Shown here piece after piece: positions 42,423 through 52,345 of a stretch of 64,000 nucleotides of DNA. Every line of letters begins with the position of its first letter. Position 1 is the stretch's first letter. The position numbers were made by a program, and so were the translations under genes. Origin of the DNA: CAMDKS01 sp964402975 (lineage in GTDB: Bacteria > Bdellovibrionota_B > Oligoflexia > Oligoflexales > RGVZ01); the NCBI GenBank assembly GCA_964402975.1, contig CAYOEM010000007.1, forward strand, positions 70,703-134,702, written 5' to 3'. The notes under the pieces are model-generated. The model made no database searches, was not told the DNA's origin, and saw only the letters and a list, made by a program, of their open reading frames with translations.

Positions 42423-43322
42423 TTACCGCTCATCAAGTTCAACCGTGACATCAAATTCGCCACGTTTTGCGAAAATATCTTTGACTCTCTGCTTAATCTG
42501 AGACCTCGCTTCGGCGTCTAAGTGAGAGGGAATGACGACCTGCATGGATGCCACGTGATGCACTCCGTCTAGCGACCAAGACTTCAATGCTGTTATCGAT
42601 TTTGCTGCGGTTGAGCTCAAAACATCGTCCCTAATTGATTCCAAGTCAACCAAGGGTGCCGCCTGTAAAAACAACTGAGAACTCGCCCAAATGTTCCTCA
42701 ATGACCCCATGATAATAAAGCCAGCTATCACCAAACTCATCGCCGGATCAAGCCAGGGAACGTGGTAAAAACGCATGACGATGCTACCGATCAAAACCGC
42801 GATCCATCCCAGTAAATCTTCCAACATGTGCCAACTCAGAGCGCGCTCATTTTGAGTATGACCATGTCCAATTCTCCATGCTGCATAGCCGTTTACAGCT
42901 ACACCCAGCAACGCTAGCCAGAGCATGCCATCGAGGTGAGGCATCTGAGGCTCGGCGAGCCGCCCAAACGCTGAGACGACGATGATCACTGATCCCGAAA
43001 AAATAACCAGACTGGATCCAAGTGCAGATAAAAGTGAAAGCCGTTTAAATCCAAAAGTAAAACGCCCCTTAGCCGCCACCGCCGACCAATGCTGAAGCGC
43101 CAAAGCCGACAACAGAACTAGAGAATCGCCAAAATCGTGAATGGCGTCAGCTTGGATCGCCACGCTATGCGTCCACCACCCCCCGACCAATTCGATCAAC
43201 GCAAAAATAAGATTAAGAAAAAAAGCTATTTTGATATTTTGAATCGAGCTGGCATGAGAATTGATATGGCCATGGGAATGATTGTGCCCGTCATGACCAT
43301 GGCTTCCGCAATCACCAGTCAT
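42423..43322 (-). CDS. cation diffusion facilitator (CzcD-like Zn/Co/Cd efflux)
   Basis: 299 residues. It has a His-rich N-terminus (SHGHDGHNHSHGH), six transmembrane helices, metal sites HDFGD in TM2 and HMLED in TM5, and a cytoplasmic domain with VHHVASMQVVIPSH. It exports divalent metal in exchange for protons. It overlaps the dCMP deaminase gene by 4 nt (ATGA-type), the last cistron of a tightly packed operon that begins with hisS. The zinc-dependent deaminases upstream make metal homeostasis a possible link, but this is inference. Confidence 0.95.
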   Translation of the reverse strand: MTGDCGSHGHDGHNHSHGHINSHASSIQNIKIAFFLNLIFALIELVGGWWTHSVAIQADAIHDFGDSLVLLSALALQHWSAVAAKGRFTFGFKRLSLLSALGSSLVIFSGSVIIVVSAFGRLAEPQMPHLDGMLWLALLGVAVNGYAAWRIGHGHTQNERALSWHMLEDLLGWIAVLIGSIVMRFYHVPWLDPAMSLVIAGFIIMGSLRNIWASSQLFLQAAPLVDLESIRDDVLSSTAAKSITALKSWSLDGVHHVASMQVVIPSHLDAEARSQIKQRVKDIFAKRGEFDVTVELDER

Positions 43323-43783
43323 TTCGCAGTCTCAAATTGAGATGACGTTTTGCCATCTGGCTTTGATAACTTTACCTGACCAACCGTAATACCGACCTGA
43401 GCAAACAAGTCAACCGAGTCGCGACTACGGTAGTCGTGCGCGTACAAGACCCTTCGGACATTTCCAAGATTAATTAAACGTTTTGCGCACATGGCGCACG
43501 GCAGGTGCGTCACAAATACAACCTTTTCGGTGCTGCGGGGACTATCACAGTTGATAACTGCATTTTCTTCACTATGGAGACAACCACAATTACCGACCTC
43601 GTCTCGATCACATCCGTTGTGAAGGCCACTTGCATTCCCGTTGTATCCAACTGCCAGAACTTTACGAAAATCCGTACTTGTGATTACGGTTCCGACCTTT
43701 AGCCGTTTACAGGTTGATCGCTCTGCCAGAGTCACCGCAAGTCGCATATAGATGTCTTCAAATGTAGGTCTTGAATCAGACAA
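43319..43783 (-). CDS. deoxycytidylate (dCMP) deaminase family protein
   Basis: 154 residues. Zinc-dependent deaminase motifs: CLHSEENAVINC (His and Glu) and THLPCAMCAKRLINLG (two zinc cysteines). Additional residues typical of ComEB/dCMP deaminases are GTVITSTDFRKVLAVGYNGN and an extra Cys/His pair (HNGCDRDEVGNCGCLH). It makes dUMP from dCMP for dTMP synthesis, complementing dut in this window. It overlaps ribD by 8 nt and the cation transporter by 4 nt. Confidence 0.92.
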   Translation of the reverse strand: MSDSRPTFEDIYMRLAVTLAERSTCKRLKVGTVITSTDFRKVLAVGYNGNASGLHNGCDRDEVGNCGCLHSEENAVINCDSPRSTEKVVFVTHLPCAMCAKRLINLGNVRRVLYAHDYRSRDSVDLFAQVGITVGQVKLSKPDGKTSSQFETAK

Positions 43784-45008
43784 TTTTTATTCCCCCCGAG
43801 GTCAGCCTCAGCTCGACGAGTCTATCGTCTCCTAGGGGGATCCCTCCACCATTTTTATAAATATTCGAAGCTGCCGAAATAACTGGCCAATTTAGGCCTT
43901 GGAGTCTCTCCTCGCTTGACACAAACCAATGCAGGGCGTCAACTGCCGACTGATCCAAGGCCGTTTGATATACGTGCCCACCGCCTTCGAGAAGTAAACT
44001 TTTCATACCCATACCCCACAAACTTTTCTTAATCTCAGCCCAAGAAAATACACCACTCAAATTTGGGCGAAGGCGTAAAACTTTAACTCCGTGCTTCATC
44101 TCTAACTTGTCAAACGATTCCTCTGGAACAACTAAAAGCGTCTTTTCAGGCATCGTTGAAAAAATCTTCAACGGCTTTTCCACATTTTGTAAAATTCCGT
44201 CACCATCTATAATGACACGAAGAGGCATACGTCCACTCACAAATGGATGACGAATATCCAAAGAGGGATCGTCTAAAATAGCAGTCTTAGCACCAACACA
44301 AATGGCATCATACTCGAGTCTTAAAAAATGCCCCATCAGCCGCGCCCGCTCACCCGTGATCCACTGACGACTCGTGTTATCACCGGCGATAACACCTGAT
44401 GGAGTACTCGCGACCTTCATACCCGTAAACACAGAGTTTAGTTTTTGATTATGAAAGAAAACACGGGCTAGCCATTCACATGCTGGCTGCCATGAAGATA
44501 GCTGCTCAACCAACTTCCCAGCACTTCTCAGACGCCTAACACCTGCGCCATGGACCTTGGGATTTGGATCTTGCACACCAAAAATCACACGACTGACTTC
44601 AGACTTAACAATCATATCCGCACAAGGCGGCGTTCGCCCATGATGCGAACACGGTTCTAACGTAACGTAAATTGAAGCTCCTCGCAGTGACTCAGGACTT
44701 ACGACGGACTTCAAAGCATGCACTTCAGCATGCCCCTCGCCCCATCGCAAATGCGCTCCCGATCCCAAATAGGCTTTATCATGACCAAGCACTACAGCAC
44801 CCACTAAGGGGTTTGGAGACACGTTACCAGCACCTTTCAATGCTACCGAGTAGGCCAGAAACATCGCGGCATCATCCGATAGCTTTGTACCGATTGATGG
44901 TAGGGCCAGAAGGGCCGCTAACTGATCGCGAGGAGTATTTTGCGCCAATTTGAGCCAGTAGTCCGAGTTGGATTCACTCCAGTTAGGCGCAAGACTCTCA
45001 AAATCCAT
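43776..45008 (-). CDS. ribD: bifunctional riboflavin biosynthesis protein RibD with N-terminal extension
   Basis: 410 residues. The deaminase domain carries GHAEVHALKS and VTLEPCSHHGRTPPCADM (zinc), then the reductase domain (MKVASTPSGVIAGDNTSRQW, VIIDGDGIL, LLLEGGGHVYQTALDQ). It catalyses the second and third steps of riboflavin synthesis. About 45 residues precede the usual start of the deaminase fold. The ATG shares one base with the stop of the TonB receptor gene (TGATG), indicating coupled translation. No FMN riboswitch is visible because its upstream neighbour is coding. Confidence 0.95.
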   Translation of the reverse strand: MDFESLAPNWSESNSDYWLKLAQNTPRDQLAALLALPSIGTKLSDDAAMFLAYSVALKGAGNVSPNPLVGAVVLGHDKAYLGSGAHLRWGEGHAEVHALKSVVSPESLRGASIYVTLEPCSHHGRTPPCADMIVKSEVSRVIFGVQDPNPKVHGAGVRRLRSAGKLVEQLSSWQPACEWLARVFFHNQKLNSVFTGMKVASTPSGVIAGDNTSRQWITGERARLMGHFLRLEYDAICVGAKTAILDDPSLDIRHPFVSGRMPLRVIIDGDGILQNVEKPLKIFSTMPEKTLLVVPEESFDKLEMKHGVKVLRLRPNLSGVFSWAEIKKSLWGMGMKSLLLEGGGHVYQTALDQSAVDALHWFVSSEERLQGLNWPVISAASNIYKNGGGIPLGDDRLVELRLTSGGIKIV

Positions 45009-47320
45009 CAGAGTTCACCGCGCAACTCTAGGTACGGAATCGGCGGAACTCCTCTAACAAATTCTTCTTTTGTGAAATCATAGTTCGGATTAACGCCGTA
45101 AGCTTGGCGCTTGAACCAGAAGTACTCGATCCCCCAGCGAATTGTCGATTTCCAGTTGTCGAAAAGGATGTCATGACTGCTATAGAGAGACATCTCGTTA
45201 TAATCTGGCAAACGCTTTCCATTTAGAGCATTAGCAGCACGTGGCTGGTACTTGTCAAGGTTAGCATTATAGACCGCATCACCAAGTTTTGTCGTATATG
45301 TATCGCCGGTGTGATAACCCAGCCGACCTCCCAAATCCCACGTTGCCTTTAGCCGGTAACTACCCGTTAGATTTAGTACGTGGGTCTGATCGTTGGCGCC
45401 AGGATACCAATCAGAGTCATCATTATTTCTCTCGCTTGTGCGCGAATACGTGTACGACAGCCATCCGAACCATCTCTCAGTTAGGGCGCGCCGCACAAAT
45501 GTCTCAAATCCGTAACTCTGAAGACGGCCTTTATTATTGTAGTTCACATTTGGATCCAGATCTGGCCGAATAACCAACCGAACGTCTTTGAAAAAGACTT
45601 GCAAATCCGTCAGCCAACGTTCCGACCATTTCGATTCAAGGCCTAGAATATAGTGCATCGCCCGGGGGAAGTGTAATTTTGGATTACCTATTTTTTTGGC
45701 GGGTTCTCCGTTGCGCGGAAACGTCGAGTACTGTCCAACCGCAGCTTTCAGAGTCTGGCCGTCTTTAACCATCTGACGGTATTGCAATCTTGGATCTGCA
45801 GACGCTCGATCGGTCAGATTGAAGTAGAAAGCCCTTAGCCCCGGAGTGATAATTCCACCGTTTCCAAGTTTGTAGTCTCTGGCCAACCACGCCGATAGAT
45901 CGACCGACGCTCCGGTCTGCTCACCCTCGACTCGAGGGGCTTCTTCCACGTCGTAAAAAGGATCCTCGGGATCAAACAGGGGCAAATAATAGTTCACGTT
46001 GAATGGGACATAAGAACCATCAAAACCGGCGTAAAGGCGTTCATCACTACTGATTCTTTGCGTGAACTCGACAGGTAGACGAAACGTGTGCGCACGAACT
46101 CTGAACTTCAAATCACTAATATCAAACTTATTATCAGTAAAAACCAACTGCGGCGTGGTGACCATCGTCCAATTGTTTTCCAACCTCTTCGTGCGCTCCA
46201 AAGCGATCGCGCCGAAATAGGTTTTGACAAAAAAATTGCCCTTTCCGTTTTCGTCCTGACTCAAGGCTCCAGGAGCCGTCGCACGAAGTCCATCGGCCGA
46301 GGCTAGAAGGGACAGCTTATAGTGACCGTCGTCTAGCTTTTTAATATAGATACCCTGGTAGTCACGGAAGTAGGGGACAACGGTCACGCCTGAGTCCTTG
46401 GGAAGTACTTTTGGCAATATCACATCAAGATAACTGCGTCGCACCCCAACAAAGATAGCCTCCTGCTCGTTGAGCGGTCTTTCGTGGAAAATTGAGCTGT
46501 AAAGAGGCAAATTTAGAGTGAACCGCGTTTTTGGTCTATCAGGTATATCCGTCTTTGAGCGCAATACAACAACACCTCCGGAAGCGTCACCGTATTCGGC
46601 CCCGAAGCCGCCCGCACTAAACTCAACATCTTCAATTATGGACGCCGGCAGTACCGATAAATTTCCCACGGAATGGTAGACAAACGGCACTTTTATATCA
46701 TCCAGATAGTATGCACTGTCAGCTGGTTTACTTCCGCGGATAGTCACTTCCGCCTGACCTGGCTGCGTTGTCACACCTGGCAATAGTTTTGTCACCTGCC
46801 CTGGATCGCCACCAGGAGCGACGCGAGCAGCTTCGTCAGATGAAATAACTTTTTTACTGATTGATGGCCGTCGATTTCCCCTGATGATGATCTCATCCTC
46901 AGCACCGAGGGCTGGAAAAAGATAAATCTCCATCTCTTTGACGTTATTAATCTCATCCCACGGTAGTGATGCGGATTCGAAACCTGCCTTATAAAAGCTA
47001 ATCGGAGCTGCAATGTTGGGAAGTTCGACGGTGACCAAACCGTCAGGCCCGGTGAAAAATTTCTTTTCACCAATACTTACTTCAACCTTTCGAAGTGGAC
47101 CACCGCCACCCTTTTGACGAATCAAAATCTTAAGAGTCTTAATTTCGCCGAGGTTCGCAGGCCGAGACGGCGCGGTTTCGTTTGTCTGCACAGAATTTAT
47201 TGATTTAGGAGCGTTATCCGTGATCGACGCTGAATAGCTCGAACTCGAATCCGACAGGATTGACGCAAAGCACAGCAAGTTGATCGTGAAATTCACGAGT
47301 TTCACTTTTAATCCCCCCAT
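45008..47320 (-). CDS. TonB-dependent outer-membrane receptor
   Basis: 770 residues from ATG 47320, with GGGGG 10 nt upstream. Signal region (VNFTINLLCFASILS); a carboxypeptidase-regulatory-like domain (LRKVEVSIGEKKFFTGPDGL); the plug (LLPGVTTQPGQAEVTIRG, FSAGGFGAEYGDASGGVVVL); and a long C-terminal barrel with aromatic girdle strands (WFGWLSYTYSRTSERNNDDS, WDLGGRLGYHTGDTY). The substrate is unknown. It lies 13 nt after hisS and its stop overlaps the ribD start, an unusual position for a receptor. It ends in LRGEL rather than Phe. Confidence 0.92.
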   Translation of the reverse strand: MGGLKVKLVNFTINLLCFASILSDSSSSYSASITDNAPKSINSVQTNETAPSRPANLGEIKTLKILIRQKGGGGPLRKVEVSIGEKKFFTGPDGLVTVELPNIAAPISFYKAGFESASLPWDEINNVKEMEIYLFPALGAEDEIIIRGNRRPSISKKVISSDEAARVAPGGDPGQVTKLLPGVTTQPGQAEVTIRGSKPADSAYYLDDIKVPFVYHSVGNLSVLPASIIEDVEFSAGGFGAEYGDASGGVVVLRSKTDIPDRPKTRFTLNLPLYSSIFHERPLNEQEAIFVGVRRSYLDVILPKVLPKDSGVTVVPYFRDYQGIYIKKLDDGHYKLSLLASADGLRATAPGALSQDENGKGNFFVKTYFGAIALERTKRLENNWTMVTTPQLVFTDNKFDISDLKFRVRAHTFRLPVEFTQRISSDERLYAGFDGSYVPFNVNYYLPLFDPEDPFYDVEEAPRVEGEQTGASVDLSAWLARDYKLGNGGIITPGLRAFYFNLTDRASADPRLQYRQMVKDGQTLKAAVGQYSTFPRNGEPAKKIGNPKLHFPRAMHYILGLESKWSERWLTDLQVFFKDVRLVIRPDLDPNVNYNNKGRLQSYGFETFVRRALTERWFGWLSYTYSRTSERNNDDSDWYPGANDQTHVLNLTGSYRLKATWDLGGRLGYHTGDTYTTKLGDAVYNANLDKYQPRAANALNGKRLPDYNEMSLYSSHDILFDNWKSTIRWGIEYFWFKRQAYGVNPNYDFTKEEFVRGVPPIPYLELRGEL

Positions 47321-47333
47321 AAAAAAACGCCCC

Positions 47334-48680
47334 CTAACTTCTAGAGGCCAGCTCAGCAAGGATAGCCTGTCTCGGAAGACCTTTTTTCTCCTCACCGGTT
47401 TTCATATTCTTTAGGTTATATGTTCCTGATCGGACCTCTTCAGATCCCAGTGTAACAACTCTCTCATAGCCCAAACGATCCGCGTGCTTGAATTGATTAC
47501 CCACTTTGCCGGTTGTCAATCCGATGTCGCACGGTAAACCATTGCCTCGCAACATGTTGGCCAAATCCAGCGCGGACTCTAGCGCATCGTCTGTGGCAAT
47601 CGCAATGAACACGACGTCCGAGCCCGCAGTTGCCAGTTTGCCCAGCTCTTCCATACCAGCGAGCAAACGGTCAAGCCCAATAGAACCTCCAACCCCTGGC
47701 AGTGCTCGGTTGGTAAATCTCTCCGCCAAATTGTTGTACCGACCACCGCTGCTGATACTGCCAAATCCGGGTAGAGAATCTAGTGTGGTTTCAAAGACAA
47801 CGCCCGTGTAATAACCCAAACCGCGAGCAATGGATAAATCAAGACGGATACTTCCACCTTTAGTGTGCGCGGTAACCGCATTCAAAACTGACATCAGCAC
47901 AGTCATACGGTCCAACTCTGCCAGCGCCTGAGCATTCGATGCCAATTGTAATTTCACCCACGCCAAATCTGTACCTCTGGCTCTGGCGCCATCAGTTAGA
48001 GCACGAATCAAATCGCGCACCTTTGCTGGATCTGATGAGGTTAGTTTCATGAGTAGTTCGACAACTTGATCCGCACCGATTTTGTCTAACTTATCCAAAG
48101 CGATCAGCGCTTGCGTTTCGCCCTCTTGGCTCAGCCCTGGAAGAGCCGTCCCAATTAAGGCAGATAGAAGATGTCTATGACCAACCCGTATCGTAAAGCC
48201 ACCAAGATTGAAGTCACAAAGTATGCGGTAAAAGCAACTAATAATCTCAGCATCCGCATTGACACTGTCGACTCCAATAATGTCTAAATCACACTGGCAA
48301 AACTCTCTGTAGCGGCCTTTTTGCGTATTCTCGCCACGCCATACATCACCAATCTGGAGACGTTTAAAGGGGAAAACTAGGTCGCCTTGGTGCTCTGCAA
48401 CAAAGCGCGCGAAGGGAACGGTCAAATCAAAACGCATCGCGACTTGTCGTCCACCATGATCTTCGAATCGATAAACCTGCTTGTCAGTCTCGTCGCCACC
48501 TTGCCCGAGCAAAGTCTCAGCGTACTCAAGAACTGGCGTTCCGATTTCCCGAAAACCAGCAAGTTTTGCATGCTGTCTAATCTTGCTTTGAAGAGATGAC
48601 CGTACCTCCATCAAGTCGGGCAGGTAATCACGAAAGCCCTTTAGGCGGCGCGGATCAATTTTTTTGGAATTCGTGGTCAT
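47334..48680 (-). CDS. hisS: histidyl-tRNA synthetase
   Basis: 448 residues. Class IIa synthetase with motif 2 (PFKRLQIGDVWRGENTQKGR, REFCQCDLDIIG), HisA/HisB motifs (DLSIARGLGYYTGVVFET, GSISSGGRYNNL), motif 3 (PGVGGSIGLDRLL) and a C-terminal anticodon domain (DIGLTTGKVGNQFKHADRLG). It charges tRNA-His. It is the first gene of a five-cistron minus-strand run (TonB receptor, ribD, dCMP deaminase, CDF). The 199 nt to the divergent gene at 48880 must hold its promoter; I see no convincing hexamer pair. Confidence 0.97.
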   Translation of the reverse strand: MTTNSKKIDPRRLKGFRDYLPDLMEVRSSLQSKIRQHAKLAGFREIGTPVLEYAETLLGQGGDETDKQVYRFEDHGGRQVAMRFDLTVPFARFVAEHQGDLVFPFKRLQIGDVWRGENTQKGRYREFCQCDLDIIGVDSVNADAEIISCFYRILCDFNLGGFTIRVGHRHLLSALIGTALPGLSQEGETQALIALDKLDKIGADQVVELLMKLTSSDPAKVRDLIRALTDGARARGTDLAWVKLQLASNAQALAELDRMTVLMSVLNAVTAHTKGGSIRLDLSIARGLGYYTGVVFETTLDSLPGFGSISSGGRYNNLAERFTNRALPGVGGSIGLDRLLAGMEELGKLATAGSDVVFIAIATDDALESALDLANMLRGNGLPCDIGLTTGKVGNQFKHADRLGYERVVTLGSEEVRSGTYNLKNMKTGEEKKGLPRQAILAELASRS

Positions 48681-48879
48681 TTTATAACCTCTGAGAAAAA
48701 CCTCAACGATGACGTCGGCTTTTAGGAAACCCCTTAATATGACGATCTAAGCCGAAATGTGCAAGTCGTTGAAAAGCCCCCTTGATCCAGCCCCATGCCC
48801 GTGGATTTTTTGGCCCTAATAGACTAGAATTATTTGCACATTTTATACTTCCCTGCCCTCGCCGATGGAGGCCCTACCG

Positions 48880-50898
48880 ATGAGCATTTTCAATGTTGCC
48901 TTTGCTGCCCTCTCTGCTGCCGTCTTTAGTTTCTTTGCTTTCAACCTAAGCCGCACGTGGGCTCAGGTCAGTCTTGGCAAGGGAGCAGATGACTCTCGAA
49001 TCGATAACATCCCGGCTCGGATCAAGGAAACGCTGCTGTTTGGTTTGCTTCAACAAAAAATGTTCAAGGATATGACGGCTGGCATCATGCATGCTTTCAT
49101 ATTTTGGGGATTTGTGACCGTTACCATCGGCACGGGTGAAACCATTCTGTCGGGGATCATCCCAGGATTTAGTTATCAGTGGTTTCTTGGTCATGGAGAC
49201 CTCTACCGTATCTATGCTCTTTCGCAGGATTTGGGTAACTTTGCAGTGGCGGCCGCCATCTCATACGCCATTGCACGTCGGCTATTTTTTCCTCCAAGGC
49301 GATTTCAGGGGCTTTCAAAGGCCAGCCGAGTTGACGCCTATATTGTTCTAAGCGCCATCTTGGCCCTTGTTTTAACAACAATGATTTATATGGGCGCAAA
49401 GGCCGGTCTAGCTGACGAACACGCCCTCCCCCGCGAATACCTACCTCTGTCTTGGTCCATTTCCAGCACACTTGCCTCCCTTTTTGGAATCGAAACCCCT
49501 GACGGCTTTAAGGGCTTTTATAATTCTTGGTGGTTCATTCACTGTCTCGTCCTGTTCGGATTCACAACATTTCTCCCCTTCTCGAAGCACCAACACTTGA
49601 TCTGGGTTTGGCCGAACATCTTTTTCAGAAGTCACAGATCACGCGGACGACTTCGCCCCATGGAATTTAAAGATGATGCGACAACATTCGGCGCAGGAAA
49701 AATGGAAGACTTCTCTTGGAAACAGCTTCTCGACGGAATGACGTGCGTCGAATGTGGACGATGCACCGAGCAATGCCCAGCAAATTATACGGGCAAACCG
49801 CTGGACCCCCGAAAAATCATTCACCACTTGAAAGACTCTCTCCAAGACGCTGTTGCAAATCCTGATCCAGCCAAGCGCAAAACACTGATCGGCGATGATT
49901 CATCACCTGGCATTGTTCATCGCGATGAACTTTGGAGCTGCACCACTTGCGGCGCTTGCATGGAAGCCTGCCCACTTTACATCGAACATATTCCGGCAAT
50001 TGTAGATATGCGCAGATATATGTCGCTGACTGAAGGTAATTTCCCCGAGGAACTTACGAACACGTTCAAAAACCTAGAAAACAACTTCTCCCCCTGGGCC
50101 ATGCCTCATAGCGACCGCGCGAAATGGGCCGATGGACTAGGAGTCACCACGATGTCTCAAAAAAGCGACGTTGAATACCTATTCTGGGTTGGCTGCGCCG
50201 GCAGCTACGACGAGCGTTACAAGAAAGTCAGCAAATCGATCGCAAAGATCATGCAGAGCGCAAATGTTAGTTTCTCCATACTGGGCACAGAAGAGAAATG
50301 TAACGGCGACACAGCTCGCAGACTTGGAAACGAATATCTAGCAAATATGGCTATTCAAGAAAACGTGGAGACACTAAAAAAATACAACGTCAAAAAAGTA
50401 GTCACTGGATGCCCTCATTGCTTCAACACCATCAAAAATGAGTACCCGGACTTCGGATTTGCAGCCGAGGTTGTTCACCACAGCCAGCTGATAAGCGACC
50501 TGGTTAGCAGTGGAAAAATAAAACCATCTGAGGTTCCAGCTGAGGCCACCAAAGTAACCTACCACGACAGCTGCTATCTGGGACGTCACAACGATGTATA
50601 CGAGCAACCGCGAGACGCCATTCAAGCCGTCACAAAGGCCGAAGTCACGGAAATGCCCCGCAACAAAGAAAAGGGTTTCTGTTGCGGCGCCGGTGGCGGG
50701 CGCATGTGGATGGAAGAACACATCGGCAAGCGCGTCAACGTAGAGCGCGCGCAAGAAGCCTTGAAAACTGGCGCCCACACCGTCGCAACTGCATGCCCAT
50801 TCTGCATGACGATGCTGACGGACGGAATCAAAGGCGAGGGCAAGGGCGAGCAAGTTGCCGTAAAGGATATCGCGGAAATCATCGCCGACACGTTATAA
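48880..50898 (+). CDS. membrane-bound heterodisulfide-reductase-like iron-sulfur oxidoreductase
   Basis: 672 residues from ATG 48880 (GGAGG 8 nt upstream; ATG 48865 lies before it). The N-terminal part is a cytochrome-b-like membrane domain with about five helices and histidines (IMHAFIFWGFVTVTIG, WWFIHCLVLFGF, FSKHQHLIW). Two 4Fe-4S clusters follow (CVECGRCTEQCP and CTTCGACMEACP), then two CCG-type domains (WVGCAGSYDERY, EKCNGDTARR, GCPHCFNT; SCYLGRHNDVYEQPR, FCCGAGGGRMW, CPFCMTM). This HdrDE-like layout is found in enzymes that pass electrons from acyl-CoA dehydrogenase/ETF to menaquinone. Confidence 0.92.
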   Translation: MSIFNVAFAALSAAVFSFFAFNLSRTWAQVSLGKGADDSRIDNIPARIKETLLFGLLQQKMFKDMTAGIMHAFIFWGFVTVTIGTGETILSGIIPGFSYQWFLGHGDLYRIYALSQDLGNFAVAAAISYAIARRLFFPPRRFQGLSKASRVDAYIVLSAILALVLTTMIYMGAKAGLADEHALPREYLPLSWSISSTLASLFGIETPDGFKGFYNSWWFIHCLVLFGFTTFLPFSKHQHLIWVWPNIFFRSHRSRGRLRPMEFKDDATTFGAGKMEDFSWKQLLDGMTCVECGRCTEQCPANYTGKPLDPRKIIHHLKDSLQDAVANPDPAKRKTLIGDDSSPGIVHRDELWSCTTCGACMEACPLYIEHIPAIVDMRRYMSLTEGNFPEELTNTFKNLENNFSPWAMPHSDRAKWADGLGVTTMSQKSDVEYLFWVGCAGSYDERYKKVSKSIAKIMQSANVSFSILGTEEKCNGDTARRLGNEYLANMAIQENVETLKKYNVKKVVTGCPHCFNTIKNEYPDFGFAAEVVHHSQLISDLVSSGKIKPSEVPAEATKVTYHDSCYLGRHNDVYEQPRDAIQAVTKAEVTEMPRNKEKGFCCGAGGGRMWMEEHIGKRVNVERAQEALKTGAHTVATACPFCMTMLTDGIKGEGKGEQVAVKDIAEIIADTL

Positions 50899-50920
50899 AA
50901 TCTCGCTTGAGGTACGAAAC

Positions 50921-52318
50921 ATGAAACTTCACAAATATTTTTACATACTGATCGCCACTCAGTTGCTTGCGTCAGTGTGCCTAGCCCAAACTAAATCTAC
51001 TGTTACCCGTTCATACAAACAGGCAGAAGCCTCAAACGGCTTACAAATACTCACGATTGAAATGCCAAAAGTCCCGCTTGCTACGATTGTGCTGGTTGCA
51101 AAAGCAGGTGCGATGACGGAATTACCTGAGACCAACGGCTTAACTCACGTTTGGGAACATATGTTTTTCAAGGGCAATAAACGAATTCCCAATCAAGAGG
51201 CCTTCAATAAGCGCATTCGTCAACTCGGCATCACCTATAACGGCGACACCAGCGCAGAGATGGTGCGCTATTACTTCACCCTTCCTTCTAAGAACTTAGA
51301 AGATGGACTTCAATTTATGGCAGACGCCATTTCAACGCCACTACTTGACAACAAGGAGCTCGAGCGAGAACGCGTCGTGGTGCTCGACGAATACGACCGT
51401 AACGCTAGCCAACCTGGTTTTGAGCTTTTTAATATCGAGCGGATGATCATGTATGGCGCAAAAGAACACCTGAGAAATCCGCTTGGCCGACGACGGATTA
51501 TCGAGACAACTAATCGAGACCAGCTTCTAACAATTAAAAGTGATGTTTTCGTCCCGGCCAATTCTGCACTCATCGTGGCAGGCGATGTAACCGCCGACAA
51601 CGTTAAGACGTTAGTTAATAAACACTTCGCAGCTTGGACGACACCTCCCGAGTGGAAGCCGGTCAATCGCGGCCCCTTCCCTGATTTTCCACAGACGACC
51701 GAGGTGACCAAAACTCACGCCTTAGCGCAGAATGTGACGCAGCAATTCACCTGGAAAGGACCTAGAACTCTCTACGAAAAGTCTGATACTTGGACGGCCG
51801 ATATTCTGCTGCAACTTTTAGAGCATCGATCTGGCAAATTCTTCAAAAAATTTGTCGATAGTGGACTAGCTTTGGGTGCCGGTCTGTCATATCACTCACA
51901 AGGTCAAGCCGGCGAACTCGTCCTCTATGCTGCCTCGCGACCCGAGACCGCCTCAAATATCAGGAAAGCGCTTTTAAACCAGCCAAAGGAGTGGATTAAG
52001 CCCGGTTATTTTAACGCCAGTCAACTATCAGATGTCCGACGCAAGCAGCGCATCGGCTATAAAATGGAGCTCAACCGGCCAAGCGAATACGCAAAAACCT
52101 TAGCATTTTGGTGGGCTACGAGTGGCTTGGACTATTACGACAACTACTTGAGCAACCTGGAAAAAGTAACTCTAAACGACGTGCAAAAATTTGTGAAAAA
52201 ATACTTCATAGGAAAACCCTACGTTGGAATTACACTCCTAAATCCTGAGGACGCCAAGGTCGCAAACTACAGCGATAATTCTGGCCCTTACGTTGAAAAG
52301 TACCTAACAAACTACTAA
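50921..52318 (+). CDS. secreted M16 zinc peptidase, catalytic subunit
   Basis: 465 residues; GAGGT precedes the ATG. Signal peptide FYILIATQLLASVCLA. The inverted zinc motif is intact: His76-x-x-Glu79-His80 in LTHVWEHMFFKG, with distal Glu157 in RVVVLDEYD, 77 residues later. The C-terminal half lacks the R/Y pair used for substrate binding. That pair is present in the next gene, so this is the catalytic half of an M16B heterodimer. The spacing to the partner is about 27 nt. Confidence 0.93.
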   Translation: MKLHKYFYILIATQLLASVCLAQTKSTVTRSYKQAEASNGLQILTIEMPKVPLATIVLVAKAGAMTELPETNGLTHVWEHMFFKGNKRIPNQEAFNKRIRQLGITYNGDTSAEMVRYYFTLPSKNLEDGLQFMADAISTPLLDNKELERERVVVLDEYDRNASQPGFELFNIERMIMYGAKEHLRNPLGRRRIIETTNRDQLLTIKSDVFVPANSALIVAGDVTADNVKTLVNKHFAAWTTPPEWKPVNRGPFPDFPQTTEVTKTHALAQNVTQQFTWKGPRTLYEKSDTWTADILLQLLEHRSGKFFKKFVDSGLALGAGLSYHSQGQAGELVLYAASRPETASNIRKALLNQPKEWIKPGYFNASQLSDVRRKQRIGYKMELNRPSEYAKTLAFWWATSGLDYYDNYLSNLEKVTLNDVQKFVKKYFIGKPYVGITLLNPEDAKVANYSDNSGPYVEKYLTNY

Positions 52319-52345
52319 ACCTGTGATGACCGTGAGGCTATGGCT

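Noticed and set aside
45008..45060. FMN riboswitch before ribD
   Set aside because: The sequence upstream of ribD is coding for the TonB receptor up to the overlapping TGATG; no riboswitch motif is visible.
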